Positions 1 to 8,092 are shown, counted from the first letter of the stretch. The stretch is DNA of 39,479 nucleotides from Oscillospiraceae bacterium (GCA_017436785.1 JAFSCK010000107.1:1-39479), one strand, 5' to 3'. A program made the numbers and translations. Notes: a model not told the origin generated them from the letters alone.

Positions 1-1
1 C

Positions 2-544
2 CGCAAGGCTGCTCAGGAGAAGATCTGGGCTGAGATCGAGAACGGCAAGAAGTACCACGGCACCGTCAAGTCCCTGACTTCCTACGGCGCATTCGTGGAT
101 ATCGGCGGCGTTGACGGCATGGTCCACGTTTCCGAGCTGTCTTGGAACCGCATCAAGACCCCCGCTGATGTTGTGAAGGTAGGCGATGAGATCGATGTTT
201 ACGTCATCTCCTTCGACGCTGACAAGCACAAGATCTCTCTGGGTTACAAGACCGCTGAGATGAACCCCTGGAACCAGTTCATGACCAACTACAACGTGGG
301 CGATGTCTGCGATGCTAAGGTCGTGAAGCTGATGACCTTCGGCGCCTTCGCAGAGATCCTGCCCGGCGTTGACGGCCTGATCCACATCTCCCAGATCGCT
401 GACCGCCGCATCGGCAAGCCCGAGGATGTTCTGTCCGAGGGTCAGGATGTCAAGGTCAAGATCACCGATGTTGACGCTGAGAACAAGCGCATCTCCCTGT
501 CCATCCGCGCTCTGCTGGAAGAGACTGCTGAGGACGCTGAGTAA
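2..544 (+). CDS. rpsA: S1-domain ribosomal protein (C-terminal part)
   Basis: The frame is open from the first bases of the window, so the 5' end is missing. The visible 180 residues hold two consecutive S1 (OB-fold) RNA-binding domains. The first begins with YHGTVKSLTSYGAFVDIGG and has the DGMVHVSELSW signature; the second has FGAFAEILPGVDGLIHISQI. Each ends in the typical KISLGYK/RISLSIR strand. Tandem S1 domains at the C-terminus fit 30S ribosomal protein S1, which binds mRNA on the 30S subunit. In many Clostridia S1 is fused behind IspH (HMBPP reductase); whether that holds here cannot be seen. The codon use is strongly biased, as in highly expressed genes. A terminator follows directly. 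Confidence 0.8.
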   Translation, partial: RKAAQEKIWAEIENGKKYHGTVKSLTSYGAFVDIGGVDGMVHVSELSWNRIKTPADVVKVGDEIDVYVISFDADKHKISLGYKTAEMNPWNQFMTNYNVGDVCDAKVVKLMTFGAFAEILPGVDGLIHISQIADRRIGKPEDVLSEGQDVKVKITDVDAENKRISLSIRALLEETAEDAE

Positions 545-555
545 TTGCTATTTCC

Positions 556-587
556 AAAACCGGGGCTGCGCGCAGTCCCGGTTTTTT
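556..587 (+). terminator. Intrinsic terminator of the S1 gene
   Basis: A nine-base arm AAAACCGGG pairs with CCCGGTTTT. Inside it CTGCG/CGCAG pair as well, and a run of six T follows. It lies 12 bases after the S1 stop codon. Confidence 0.9.
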
Positions 588-613
588 CATAAGTACGAAA
601 GGGGCGGCCTGAA

Positions 614-889
614 ATGCTCAATGGTGTCATTGAAATCGTAGCAGCAGTTTTGTTTGTTGTGGTATCTTTGTCCATGGGAATGGAAGTGGTTTGGCTGTGG
701 GTAGCCGGATTTTATCTGGTCTGCGGCGGGGCCAATCTGCTGATCTATACCCTGAAAAACCGACATAAGCTGAAAAAAGCAGAAAAAACTGCCAAACAGG
801 CAGAGCAGGTGGCCCAGACACCTGCGAAGACGGTGGAACCGGTACAGACGGCTGTGGATGCACCTTTTCAGGAGCTGACAGAGGTGTGA
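614..889 (+). CDS. Small membrane protein of unknown function
   Basis: This 91-residue protein has two hydrophobic segments (about residues 5-22 and 26-46). A basic, Lys/Ala-rich, probably coiled or disordered tail of about 45 residues follows and is predicted to lie in the cytoplasm. The start is set by a purine-rich ribosome binding site (GAAAGGGGCGG) upstream of ATG 614. The next gene starts 3 bases after the stop, so the two are very likely translated together. I do not recognise a family. Confidence 0.75.
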   Translation: MLNGVIEIVAAVLFVVVSLSMGMEVVWLWVAGFYLVCGGANLLIYTLKNRHKLKKAEKTAKQAEQVAQTPAKTVEPVQTAVDAPFQELTEV

Positions 890-892
890 GCA

Positions 893-1078
893 GTGAAGAA
901 ATGGCTGAATATGATAAATGCGGTGCTTTATGGGGCCACGGGCATTCTTTGGGTATTCAACAGCATGGAGAAGCAGTCTGGATTTTACCTCTTTCTGGGG
1001 ATGGTCTGGCTGGTTGGTGCCGTTATATGGATCCTGCGTTATCATATGGAAAGAAAAGATACGAAAAAGGAGAATTGA
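893..1078 (+). CDS. Small two-helix membrane protein
   Basis: The protein is 61 residues and has two predicted transmembrane segments (about residues 5-23 and 30-49), followed by a charged tail ending KDTKKEN. I chose the GTG start at 893 because it gives a normal MKKWLN membrane-protein N-terminus and has GAGGTG six bases upstream. A longer overlapping frame reads from 886 into the next gene, but that gene has its own ribosome binding site. The gene sits in a run of short same-strand genes that probably form an operon. The function is unknown. Confidence 0.7.
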   Translation: MKKWLNMINAVLYGATGILWVFNSMEKQSGFYLFLGMVWLVGAVIWILRYHMERKDTKKEN

Positions 1079-1080
1079 GT

Positions 1081-1362
1081 ATGGTCAAGCACATCGTTCT
1101 GTTTAAAGTTAAGGAAGGCGAAAATGTTGCCGAGGTTGTAAAAATCGCAGAAGCTGCTCTGCTGCCTCTGGTGGGCAAGATCGAGGGCCTAAAGTCTGCG
1201 GAGATCAAGCAGACCTTTGCTGGCATGGACATTGCCCTGTATTGCGAGCTGGAAAGCAAGGAGGCCATGGCCTTCTATGCCGACCATCCCCTGCATACTG
1301 AGGCGAAGTCCAAGTTCTTCCACCTGCTCAGCGACCGCATTGCCGCTGACTACGAGGTATAA
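1081..1362 (+). CDS. Dabb-family (stress-responsive alpha/beta barrel) protein, copy 1
   Basis: The 93-residue protein begins MVKHIVLFKVKEG, the hallmark first strand of the Dabb dimeric alpha/beta barrel family. Later features include the family-typical YADHPLH segment near the C-terminus. Dabb proteins form small dimeric barrels; their ligands are mostly unknown. The start is ATG 1081 with AAGGAG about 8 bases upstream. Copy 2 follows after a single base, and the two share the MVKHIV start, the LVG(K/Q)I(E/P)GL block, AGMD.ALY, HPLH.EA and the SADYEV/AADYEV end, so they are a tandem duplication. Confidence 0.88.
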   Translation: MVKHIVLFKVKEGENVAEVVKIAEAALLPLVGKIEGLKSAEIKQTFAGMDIALYCELESKEAMAFYADHPLHTEAKSKFFHLLSDRIAADYEV

Positions 1363-1363
1363 G

Positions 1364-1645
1364 ATGGTCAAGCATATCGTGGTCTATACCCTGAAGGAGG
1401 GCGTAGACAAGGACGAGGCTGTGAAGCTGATCGCCTCCAAGCTGGAGCCGCTGGTGGGACAGATCCCGGGCCTTCTCCACATGGAGGTCCGCCGCTGCTA
1501 TGCAGGGATGGACTATGCGCTGTATTCCGAGTTTGAGAAGGCAGAGGATGCTCCCGCTTACCGCAAGCATCCTCTCCATCAGGAGGCGAAGCGCCACTTC
1601 CACCATCTGCTGGATACCCGGTATTCTGCAGATTACGAAGTATAA
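1364..1645 (+). CDS. Dabb-family protein, copy 2 (tandem paralogue)
   Basis: This 93-residue protein has the same length as the upstream copy and aligns with it over its whole length (MVKHIVVYTLKEG at the start, YSADYEV at the end). The ribosome binding site (GAGG, 1354-1357) lies inside the last codons of copy 1, so translation is probably coupled. The two copies differ most in the central helix, which suggests an old duplication, possibly giving a heterodimeric barrel. A dispersed palindromic repeat follows the stop. Confidence 0.88.
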   Translation: MVKHIVVYTLKEGVDKDEAVKLIASKLEPLVGQIPGLLHMEVRRCYAGMDYALYSEFEKAEDAPAYRKHPLHQEAKRHFHHLLDTRYSADYEV

Positions 1646-1652
1646 TTTGTGA

Positions 1653-1744
1653 TGTCATTCCGAGCCAGTGCGCACACTGGCGTGGGAATCCCCATCTTAA
1701 GAAGGAGATTGCCACACCAGTCTACGGACTGGTTCGCAATGACA
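1653..1744. repeat. Dispersed palindromic repeat, family A
   Basis: This 92-bp intergenic element starts TGTCATTCCGA and ends TCGCAATGACA, so its termini are inverted repeats. It contains the sub-palindromes CCAGTGCGCACACTGG and CCAGTCTACGGACTGG. Related copies are at 8123, 11229, 29292, 34017 and 34150. It carries no coding sequence. Confidence 0.85.
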
Positions 1745-1770
1745 CATTTCATCTAAAGGAGTAAACCAAT

Positions 1771-2040
1771 ATGAAAGCAATCGTTACCGTGGTGGGTAAG
1801 GACCGGGTCGGCATCATTGCCAACGTCTGCACCGCACTGGCGGAATTTAATGTCAATGTTCTGGACATCAACCAGACTGTCATGCAGGGGTATTTTACCA
1901 TGATGATGGCGGTGGATGTGTCCATCTGCAATGTGCCTCTGGCAGAGCTGGTCACCAAAATGGACGAGATCGGCAAGGGCATGGGCCTTTCCATCCGCGT
2001 TCAGCGGGAGGACATTTTTCAGGCCATGCACCGGATCTGA
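1771..2040 (+). CDS. ACT-domain protein, UPF0237 family
   Basis: The 89-residue protein is a single ACT domain (MKAIVTVVGKDRVGIIA at the start), a fold that usually binds amino acids or other small ligands. ATG 1771 is preceded by TAAAGGAG. It sits 9 bases upstream of a UPF0210 gene, and this UPF0237-UPF0210 pairing is widely conserved in Firmicutes and archaea. The pairing suggests the ACT protein regulates or assembles with its partner. The exact role is not established. Confidence 0.92.
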   Translation: MKAIVTVVGKDRVGIIANVCTALAEFNVNVLDINQTVMQGYFTMMMAVDVSICNVPLAELVTKMDEIGKGMGLSIRVQREDIFQAMHRI

Positions 2041-2049
2041 GGTAGTGCC

Positions 2050-3408
2050 ATGCTGAATCGGAAAGACATTTTAAAAACCCAGCACATGATCGACGAGCAG
2101 CATCTGGACATCCGCACCATCACCATGGGCATCAGCCTCATGGATTGCTGCGACCCGGATCTGGAGGACTGCTGCGAAAAGATCTACAATAAGATCACCC
2201 GCTGCGCCAAGAATCTGGTGAAGGTGGGCGAGGATATCGAAAAGGAATTTGGTATTCCTATTGTCAACAAGCGCATTTCTGTCACCCCCATTTCCATCGT
2301 GGCAGGGTCCTGCCAGTGCGATAATTATGTGGAGATCGCCAAGACTTTGGACAAGGCTGCCAAGACCTGCGGCGTCAACTTCATTGGCGGCTTCTCTGCG
2401 CTGGTGCAGAAGGGCTGCACCCAAGGCGACTGGAAGCTGATGCGCTCCATCCCCGATGCTATGGCCTGTACCGAGCGGGTTTGTGCCAGCGTCAATGTTG
2501 GCTCTACCCGGGCGGGCATCAACATGGATGCTGTAGCGGAAATGGGCCGCATCATCAAGCGGACTGCCGAAGTGACCGCAGACGATGACGGTCTGGGCTG
2601 TGCCAAGGTCGTGGTATTTGCCAATGCGGTGGAGGATAACCCCTTCATGGCAGGCGCCTTCCATGGCGTGGGCGAGCCGGAGTGCGTTATCAATGTGGGC
2701 GTTTCCGGCCCCGGCGTGGTGTACCATGCTCTGAAAAAGGTGAAGGGGCAGCCCTTTGACATTGTGGCAGAGACAATCAAGAAGACTGCCTTCCAGATCA
2801 CCCGCATGGGACAGATCGTGGGCAAGGAAGCCTCTGCCCGGTTGGGTGTGCCTTTTGGCATCGTGGACCTGAGCTTGGCACCTACGCCTGCTGTAGGCGA
2901 CAGCGTGGCCCGGATCTTGGAGGAAATGGGACTGGAGGTCTGCGGCACCCACGGCACCACAGCGGCTCTGGCGATGCTGAACGATGCGGTCAAGAAGGGC
3001 GGCGTCATGGCCTCCAACCATGTGGGCGGCCTGTCCGGTGCCTTTATCCCCGTGTCTGAGGATGAGGGCATGATCGCTGCTGCAGAATGCGGCACCCTGT
3101 GCTTAGACAAGCTGGAAGCTATGACCTGCGTCTGTTCTGTGGGTCTGGACATGATCGCCGTTCCCGGTGATACCAGCGCGGCAACCATTTCTGCCATCAT
3201 TGCAGACGAAGCTGCCATCGGCATGGTCAATTCCAAGACCACGGCTGTGCGCATCATCCCTGCCCCCAACAAGGTGGTGGGCGATCGAGTGGAAATGGGC
3301 GGATTGCTGGGCAGTGCCCCGGTTATGCCGGTGCACGACAAGTCCAGCGAGCTGTTTATTGCAAGAGGCGGCCGGATCCCCGCACCCTTGCAGAGTTTGA
3401 AAAACTGA
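2050..3408 (+). CDS. UPF0210 (PFL-like, DUF711) protein
   Basis: The 452-residue protein has the usual family length and the GFSALVQKG and [13 protein letters not shown] blocks. Members resemble pyruvate formate-lyase-type alpha/beta barrels in annotation, but no reaction is proven. It has many cysteines (for example [13 protein letters not shown] near residue 33). The start ATG 2050 has GAGGTAG six bases upstream and lies 9 bases after the ACT gene, so the two form one operon, closed by the terminator at 3420. Confidence 0.92.
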   Translation: MLNRKDILKTQHMIDEQHLDIRTITMGISLMDCCDPDLEDCCEKIYNKITRCAKNLVKVGEDIEKEFGIPIVNKRISVTPISIVAGSCQCDNYVEIAKTLDKAAKTCGVNFIGGFSALVQKGCTQGDWKLMRSIPDAMACTERVCASVNVGSTRAGINMDAVAEMGRIIKRTAEVTADDDGLGCAKVVVFANAVEDNPFMAGAFHGVGEPECVINVGVSGPGVVYHALKKVKGQPFDIVAETIKKTAFQITRMGQIVGKEASARLGVPFGIVDLSLAPTPAVGDSVARILEEMGLEVCGTHGTTAALAMLNDAVKKGGVMASNHVGGLSGAFIPVSEDEGMIAAAECGTLCLDKLEAMTCVCSVGLDMIAVPGDTSAATISAIIADEAAIGMVNSKTTAVRIIPAPNKVVGDRVEMGGLLGSAPVMPVHDKSSELFIARGGRIPAPLQSLKN

Positions 3409-3419
3409 TTTTTTTGGGG

Positions 3420-3447
3420 GGGCGGGCCACGATGGCTCGCCCTTTTT
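3420..3447 (+). terminator. Terminator of the ACT/UPF0210 operon
   Basis: The stem GGGCG-G-GCCA pairs with TGGC-T-CGCCC around a CGA loop and is followed by TTTTT. It begins 12 bases after the UPF0210 stop. Confidence 0.88.
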
Positions 3448-3464
3448 GCGATTTGTGTGGGAAT

Positions 3465-3647
3465 GTTACTTTCTTGTCTCCGAACAAGAAAGTAACCAAA
3501 GAAGTCGGCTTAAGGAGGCGCTGAGTTGCTTGCTCCCGCAAGCAAAGCCGCCCTCCTTAAGAATCTACCCGGCGCGCACTGGGCTGGCCCGATGGACCTT
3601 AATGGGCATACGGTGCAAGAAAAAAGTGTTCCGACTTTTTTCTTGCA
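3465..3647. repeat. Composite repeat of three hairpins, family D
   Basis: The gap 3448-3750 has no convincing gene. It holds three inverted repeats. GTTACTTTCTTG/CAAGAAAGTAAC (3465-3496) is a perfect 12-bp stem. CTTAAGGAGG/CCTCCTTAAG (3509-3561) encloses a smaller TTGCTTGC/GCAAGCAA stem. TGCAAGAAAAAAGT/ACTTTTTTCTTGCA (3614-3647) is a perfect 14-bp stem. Frames running through it are open only by chance. Confidence 0.75.
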
Positions 3648-3695
3648 GGGGTTCTGCTCAAAAAATGGCAGAGTGTTGCCTTTGGGCATAATAAG

Positions 3696-3731
3696 AAAAC
3701 TGCACCGAACAGATTTGCTCGGTGCAGTTTT
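3696..3731 (-). terminator. Bidirectional-looking terminator after the small membrane gene cluster
   Basis: AAAACTGCACCGA pairs with TCGGTGCAGTTTT. On the minus strand it lies about 20 bases after the stop of the 65-residue gene and ends in TTTTCTTATT. On the plus strand it ends in TTTTTT, so it may stop transcripts from both sides. Confidence 0.85.
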
Positions 3732-3750
3732 TTGCTTAGTGGGGGTTTTG

Positions 3751-3948
3751 TCATCGTTCTTTGAATTTGTCAAGGAAATAGATGGCCCATGCAATGGCAA
3801 GAATAATCCATGCAATGCTCATTTCAAAAACCGTTCTGAAGCTGTTCCAGCTGGATACATATTTGCGGAATAAAAACTCCACAATTGTCAGCAAAATGCA
3901 GGCAAGGGTAGCTTTCAACAGAAAGCGCAGTGTCAATTTTGTTTTCAT
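3751..3948 (-). CDS. Small membrane protein (two helices)
   Basis: This 65-residue protein has a basic start (MKTKLTLRFLLK) and two hydrophobic segments at about residues 8-26 and 43-58. The ribosome binding site TAAGGAGGGA lies about 7 bases before the ATG at 3948. It is the last of three consecutive short membrane-protein genes on this strand, separated by 12-14 bases, so they form one transcription unit. No family is recognised. Confidence 0.78.
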   Translation of the reverse strand: MKTKLTLRFLLKATLACILLTIVEFLFRKYVSSWNSFRTVFEMSIAWIILAIAWAIYFLDKFKER

Positions 3949-3960
3949 GGAAGTCCCTCC

Positions 3961-4158
3961 TTACATATTTCGGTTCTGAAAAAAGCGGATCCATGCGTAG
4001 ACGATGCACAGGGAAGCGGCAAGAAAGCACAGATTGGAAACAGTACCGCCCGGGTTCCCAGTGTCAAGATAATCTAGGAGATTGGCAAAATCGATGAAGA
4101 TCACACAAAGGGTGGAAATCACAAGGGCGTAAAAATCGGCTTTTTCGGGATGCTTCAT
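3961..4158 (-). CDS. Small membrane protein (two helices)
   Basis: The 65-residue protein starts MKHPEKADFYA. It has two predicted membrane helices (about 11-27 and 40-58) and a short basic end (FFQNRNM). I chose the inner ATG at 4158, because AAAGGCGG is correctly spaced before it; the frame stays open upstream to 4227, but there it overlaps the preceding gene. It is the same length as its neighbour at 3751 and has a similar two-helix layout, though the sequences are not clearly homologous by eye. Confidence 0.72.
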   Translation of the reverse strand: MKHPEKADFYALVISTLCVIFIDFANLLDYLDTGNPGGTVSNLCFLAASLCIVYAWIRFFQNRNM

Positions 4159-4172
4159 AAAACTGCCGCCTT

Positions 4173-4469
4173 TCAATAAATCCGGGCAAAGGGGGTAAAT
4201 TCGCCTTTGATATATCCGACCCGCCATGCAAGGGCGGAGAAAAGGAGCAGGTTGACGGCCAGCAGTACATAGGTCCAGAAGTGACTTCCTGTGTGCTTTT
4301 TCATGGAGGTGTAATACTGGGTGATGGCAAAGATGTTTGCTACCCGGCAGAGTAAACCGAACAGGTCAAAATTGAAGGAGATGGCCATGCTGGAAAGGGT
4401 GTAGGTAATGATGAGGAAATACAGGGATTCAAAGAAAATTTCAATGGCTTTGAACAGTTTTGCTTTCAT
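4173..4469 (-). CDS. Small membrane protein (three helices)
   Basis: The 98-residue protein is first in the three-gene minus-strand cluster. It has hydrophobic segments near residues 10-30, 33-50 and 64-85, and a loop YYTSMKKHTGSH between the last two. An excellent ribosome binding site (AAAAGGAGGTAG) precedes the ATG at 4469. The family is not recognised. The cluster may encode subunits of a small membrane complex, but this is only inferred from co-location. Confidence 0.75.
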   Translation of the reverse strand: MKAKLFKAIEIFFESLYFLIITYTLSSMAISFNFDLFGLLCRVANIFAITQYYTSMKKHTGSHFWTYVLLAVNLLLFSALAWRVGYIKGEFTPFARIY

Positions 4470-4514
4470 AAACTACCTCCTTTTGGCTTGTTGGGTCAGT
4501 TACCGTACTATCAG

Positions 4515-4617
4515 CCTGAGCAAGCAAAGCGCATCGAAGGATATACGCATTATCAGGATGCGTACAGATTTGTTCCTGCGAAGATCCTTCGACTTCGCAC
4601 TTCGTGCTTCGCTCAGG
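4515..4617. repeat. Dispersed imperfect palindrome, family E
   Basis: The 103-bp element is bounded by CCTGAGC and GCTCAGG. Inside, CGAAGGATAT and ATCCTTCG form a further stem, and the right part repeats ACTTCG/CTTCG units. It fills the gap between the small membrane cluster and the U32 gene. Confidence 0.65.
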
Positions 4618-4628
4618 ACGACAAGACG

Positions 4629-5846
4629 TTACTTTGCGGACAAATCTACACTCCGGCGGATCATGGAGAGGGCGGGGACCTGCTTGGGCAGCTGCATGGT
4701 GAATTTCATTTCGGGTTTCTTGGGTTCGTCCAGCGGATTGCCTTCTGCGTCGAAAATGCTTTGGGCAACGATAGGGAAGGGGCGCAGGTCAGGGCCGACC
4801 ACTTCCAGTTCATCGCCTGCCTTGAACTTGTTGTTCAGGCTGCAGGTGACAACGCCGCTTTCATCGCAGGAATCCACCTTGGCAACGATCTGCCATTCCC
4901 GGATGTAGCGGGAATTGGCGGTGTACTGGCCCGGCTCGCCGTAGTAGAAGCCGGTGGAATAGATACGGTGGGATACATGGTCCACCTCGTCCCGCCAGAC
5001 GGGGTCAATGGGGCGGCCTGCGGCGATATCGTCGATGCAGTGGCGGTAAGCGCCGGTGACGATGGCGGCATAGTAAGCGGACTTGGCACGGCCTTCGATC
5101 TTGATGCAGTCGATGCCCGCATCCATCAGGTCTTTTAAGTGGTCGATCATGCACATGTCCCGGGAGTTCAGGATGTATGTACCCTTTTCATCCTCGTAGA
5201 CGGGGAAATATTCACCGGGCCGCTTTTCCTCCATCAGAGCGTACTGGTAGCGGCAGGGCTGGGCGCAGGCACCCCGGTTGGAATCACGGCCGGTCATATA
5301 ATTGCTCAGAAGGCAGCGGCCGGAGTAGCTGACACACATGGCACCGTGACCGAAGGTTTCGATTTCCAGCTTGGGGTCTACCTTTTTGCGGATCTCCGCC
5401 ACTTCCTTCAGGCTGCATTCTCTAGCCAGAACCACCCGCTGGGCACCTAAATCAAACCATGCCTGTGCGCATTCGTAGTTGGCGATGGACTGTTGGGTGG
5501 AGATGTGGCGCTCACAATGGGGGGCATATTTGCCCGCCAGCGTGAAGGCACCCAAATCTGCCACGATCAGGGCATCTACCCCGGCATCGTCCAGCTGCTC
5601 CAAGTAAGCAGGGAGCTGGGCGATCTCATCATTTCGGGGCATGATGTTGACGGTGACATGGGCTTTTACGCCGTGGTCGTGGGCGAATTTCACCGCCTGA
5701 GGGAGTTCCTCAGGGGTGAAGTTGCCGGCAAAGGCCCGCATGCCAAAGTCGGTGCCAGCGAGATACACGGCATCGGCACCGTAAAGGACCGCCATTTTCA
5801 GACGCTCCATATCTCCGGCGGGGCTTAACAATTCTAATTTTCTCAT
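4629..5846 (-). CDS. Peptidase U32 family protein (tRNA hydroxylation type)
   Basis: The 405-residue protein has the U32 signature at residues 163-181 (E163, G166, C171, G176, C178, S181), followed by GACAQPCRY with C194 and C198. It begins with the family barrel start LELLSPAGDMERLK. Although named peptidases, U32 proteins of this type (TrhP/YegQ/YrrO) act in prephenate-dependent 5-hydroxyuridine formation at tRNA position 34; closely related RlhA modifies 23S rRNA. Its ATG overlaps the mltG stop by 4 bases (ATGA), so it is translationally coupled to mltG. In Firmicutes, mltG and U32 genes are often neighbours. Confidence 0.9.
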   Translation of the reverse strand: MRKLELLSPAGDMERLKMAVLYGADAVYLAGTDFGMRAFAGNFTPEELPQAVKFAHDHGVKAHVTVNIMPRNDEIAQLPAYLEQLDDAGVDALIVADLGAFTLAGKYAPHCERHISTQQSIANYECAQAWFDLGAQRVVLARECSLKEVAEIRKKVDPKLEIETFGHGAMCVSYSGRCLLSNYMTGRDSNRGACAQPCRYQYALMEEKRPGEYFPVYEDEKGTYILNSRDMCMIDHLKDLMDAGIDCIKIEGRAKSAYYAAIVTGAYRHCIDDIAAGRPIDPVWRDEVDHVSHRIYSTGFYYGEPGQYTANSRYIREWQIVAKVDSCDESGVVTCSLNNKFKAGDELEVVGPDLRPFPIVAQSIFDAEGNPLDEPKKPEMKFTMQLPKQVPALSMIRRSVDLSAK

Positions 5847-7540
5847 TCGGCCTCCGCGAACTGCCGCACATAGGCATTGTGCTCCTCATTGGTGGTGGAG
5901 AACTGGTGCATGCCGGTGGCAGGATTCAGAACATAGTAGTAATAGTTGTGGGATTCAGGGTTCAGGGCGGCCTTCAGGCTGGAAAGGCCGGGGTTGGAAA
6001 TGGGGCCGGGGGTCAGGCCAATGTTGGTGTAGGTGTTATAGGGATGGTCCATCTGCAGGTCCTCCCGGGTCAGGTCGGCCTTGCCGTCCAGCGCATAGAC
6101 GATGGAAGCATCGATGTTCAGATAGGCAGGATTGCTGCCCCAGTTGAACAGACGGTTATAGATGACACCGGCCACCTTGGGGCTTTCACTGGGGGCTGCG
6201 GATTCCTTCTCGATGAGGGAGGCCACAATGGTGATTTCCCGGACGGTGTAATCGCCGGTCAGATCGGCATTGAGGGCATCCAGCTGGGCGCGCATTTCCT
6301 CGTCGAACTTGATCTCAAAGTTGTTCAGCATACGCTGCAGGGCTTCCCGGGGAGTGGAATTTTTATAAAATTCGTAGGTATCCGGGAACAGGTAGCCTTC
6401 CAGACAGGTCTCCGTGCCCCGTTCCACGCCCTCCAGGAACCAGTAATCGTTCAGTTCGCCATCAGCGGCGTAGGCGGCAATATCCTGCGCGGTGCAGATG
6501 CGGTTTTCCTCCAGCAGAGCGAAGATCTGGCGGCAGGTGTAGCCTTCGGGAATGGTGAGGGTGATGACCTCGCGGCTGGAACGGGGGGACATGAAGTTTA
6601 CCAGCGCATGGTAGTCGTAGCGGGTATTCAGATCGTAGATACCGGGCTTAATGTCCTCCTCGGCATCGGAAATGTCAGCATAAAACTGGAACAGACTCTT
6701 GTAGCGGATCAAGCCATTTTTATGGAGCTTGTCCACGATGTCTTCCATGGTGTCGGCTTCATAAATGGTAACGGTAACCACCTTATCCTCCCGGCCAAAG
6801 GCCAGAACGTCGGCAGCGCAGACCCACAGCATCCGTCCGGCGGTGACACCGATCATGACGATAAGGGCAAGCCATACGAAGGTCACCAGAATGTTGGGAA
6901 TGCCCAGCAGGCCTTCGCCTTTTTTCCGCTTGGGACGGCCCTTGTTGACCTGACGGGGAGGGGGCGTGGGGGCTTCCGGCGTTGCAGGGGCTTGAAGCAG
7001 CTCGTCAAATTCCTTGTCATGGACCTGAAATTCCTGATCGGAAGGTCCCTGTAGGGCGGGCTCCTCTTCCTGCTGGATCCGGGTGACCTCCTCCAGAATG
7101 CGGGCATCAAGTTCCGGGGTTTCTTCCGCTATGAGTTGCTGCAGCAGGGTGTCTTCCAGAGAAATATCCGGCAAAGGCTCGATGGCAGGAAGAGATTCCT
7201 GAGCAGGCTCCTTGGAGGGTACTTCAGAGGGCTGGGGAAGGGGGGCAGTCTCTTCAAAAATGGCTTCTTCTGGGAGCTCTTGGGAAAGTACTTCTTCCGC
7301 AGGTGCTTCCGGGATCAGGGCTTCCATCTGGATGGGGGGTTCCTCGATGGAAACCGGCTCCATGAGGATCGGCTCTGCCGTTTCAGCCTTGGTTTCCTGC
7401 ACCTGTTCAAAGGAAAGCTCCTGAATCTCAGGGGTTTCCTCCTGAAAGGTCAGTTCCTCAATAACAGGGGACATATCCTCCGCGGCCGCGTTCGGCCGCA
7501 GGGAGTCCTCCTCTTGCTGAGGGAATTGTTTGTTGTCCAT
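5843..7540 (-). CDS. mltG: Endolytic murein transglycosylase MltG
   Basis: The 565-residue protein is a single-pass membrane enzyme that cuts nascent glycan strands and so sets their length. Residues 1-200 form a Glu/Pro-rich, very acidic cytoplasmic region. A basic stretch (RPKRKKGEG) and one transmembrane helix (about 213-240) follow, then an extracellular LysM-like segment (about 255-330) and the YceG catalytic domain. E444 in IVASLIEKES matches the catalytic Glu of E. coli MltG. YNRL, LNIDASIVYAL, HPYNTYTNIGLTPGPISNPG and FSTTNEEH are further family blocks. The long acidic N-terminus is larger than usual. The ribosome binding site AAGGAGG is about 7 bases before the ATG. Confidence 0.95.
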   Translation of the reverse strand: MDNKQFPQQEEDSLRPNAAAEDMSPVIEELTFQEETPEIQELSFEQVQETKAETAEPILMEPVSIEEPPIQMEALIPEAPAEEVLSQELPEEAIFEETAPLPQPSEVPSKEPAQESLPAIEPLPDISLEDTLLQQLIAEETPELDARILEEVTRIQQEEEPALQGPSDQEFQVHDKEFDELLQAPATPEAPTPPPRQVNKGRPKRKKGEGLLGIPNILVTFVWLALIVMIGVTAGRMLWVCAADVLAFGREDKVVTVTIYEADTMEDIVDKLHKNGLIRYKSLFQFYADISDAEEDIKPGIYDLNTRYDYHALVNFMSPRSSREVITLTIPEGYTCRQIFALLEENRICTAQDIAAYAADGELNDYWFLEGVERGTETCLEGYLFPDTYEFYKNSTPREALQRMLNNFEIKFDEEMRAQLDALNADLTGDYTVREITIVASLIEKESAAPSESPKVAGVIYNRLFNWGSNPAYLNIDASIVYALDGKADLTREDLQMDHPYNTYTNIGLTPGPISNPGLSSLKAALNPESHNYYYYVLNPATGMHQFSTTNEEHNAYVRQFAEAE

Positions 7541-7552
7541 AGTGGTTCCTCC

Positions 7553-8092
7553 TTAGCGGATGACGATCTGGGCAGCGATGCGGTCGGCTTCTTCCTTGCC
7601 CTTGATGGCCTCAATCAGCGCAAGACCAAAGGGAATGGCACAGCCGGCAGAGGTGCCGGTGATGAGATTACCGTCGGTGACGGCAGCGGCTTCCACCATA
7701 TGGGCGCTGCCCATATGGTCTTCACAGCCGGGATAGCAGGTGGCATTTTTTCCGCTGGTGATGCCGAGGTCTGCCAGCACGGTGGGACCGGCGCAAATGG
7801 CGGCGGTGAGCTTGCCATTCTCCCAAGCGAAGCGGACAGCATCCATAGCAGCGGCGCAGGCTCGGATGGATGCAACGCCTCCCAGCCCGCCGGGAAGGAT
7901 GATGCCCTCCAGCCGGGTCAGGTCCATTTCCGCGATCTCCAGATCGGCGGTGATGCCGATGCCGTGGCTTCCGTAAATGACTTTGCCGTTGAGGCCTACG
8001 GTGGCGACTTCTACGCCGGCGCGGCGCAGCAGGTCGAGGGGAGCGATAGCTTCCGTTTCTTCAAATCCGGTTCCCAGTAACATGTAATACAT
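7553..8092 (-). CDS. DJ-1/PfpI family protein
   Basis: The 179-residue protein has the DJ-1/ThiJ/PfpI Rossmann fold. It contains the nucleophile-elbow cysteine C100 in AAICAGP, the EETEA block near residue 12 (conserved Glu pairing with the Cys) and ILPGG near 65. Family members are deglycase/glyoxalase-like or chaperone proteins; which one applies here cannot be told. GGAGG lies 8 bases before the ATG at 8092. The gene is 12 bases upstream of mltG on the same strand and probably shares its transcript. Confidence 0.9.
   Translation of the reverse strand: MYYMLLGTGFEETEAIAPLDLLRRAGVEVATVGLNGKVIYGSHGIGITADLEIAEMDLTRLEGIILPGGLGGVASIRACAAAMDAVRFAWENGKLTAAICAGPTVLADLGITSGKNATCYPGCEDHMGSAHMVEAAAVTDGNLITGTSAGCAIPFGLALIEAIKGKEEADRIAAQIVIR

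Noticed and set aside
886-1362. A longer reading of the first Dabb gene starting at 886
   Set aside because: The 65 extra residues overlap the small membrane gene at 893 in another frame, and ATG 1081 has its own AAGGAG ribosome binding site and the conserved MVKHIV start.
3446-3873. Open frames of 81-115 codons on both strands of the repeat region
   Set aside because: They read through perfect hairpins and the terminator at 3696, lack ribosome binding sites and show no family features.
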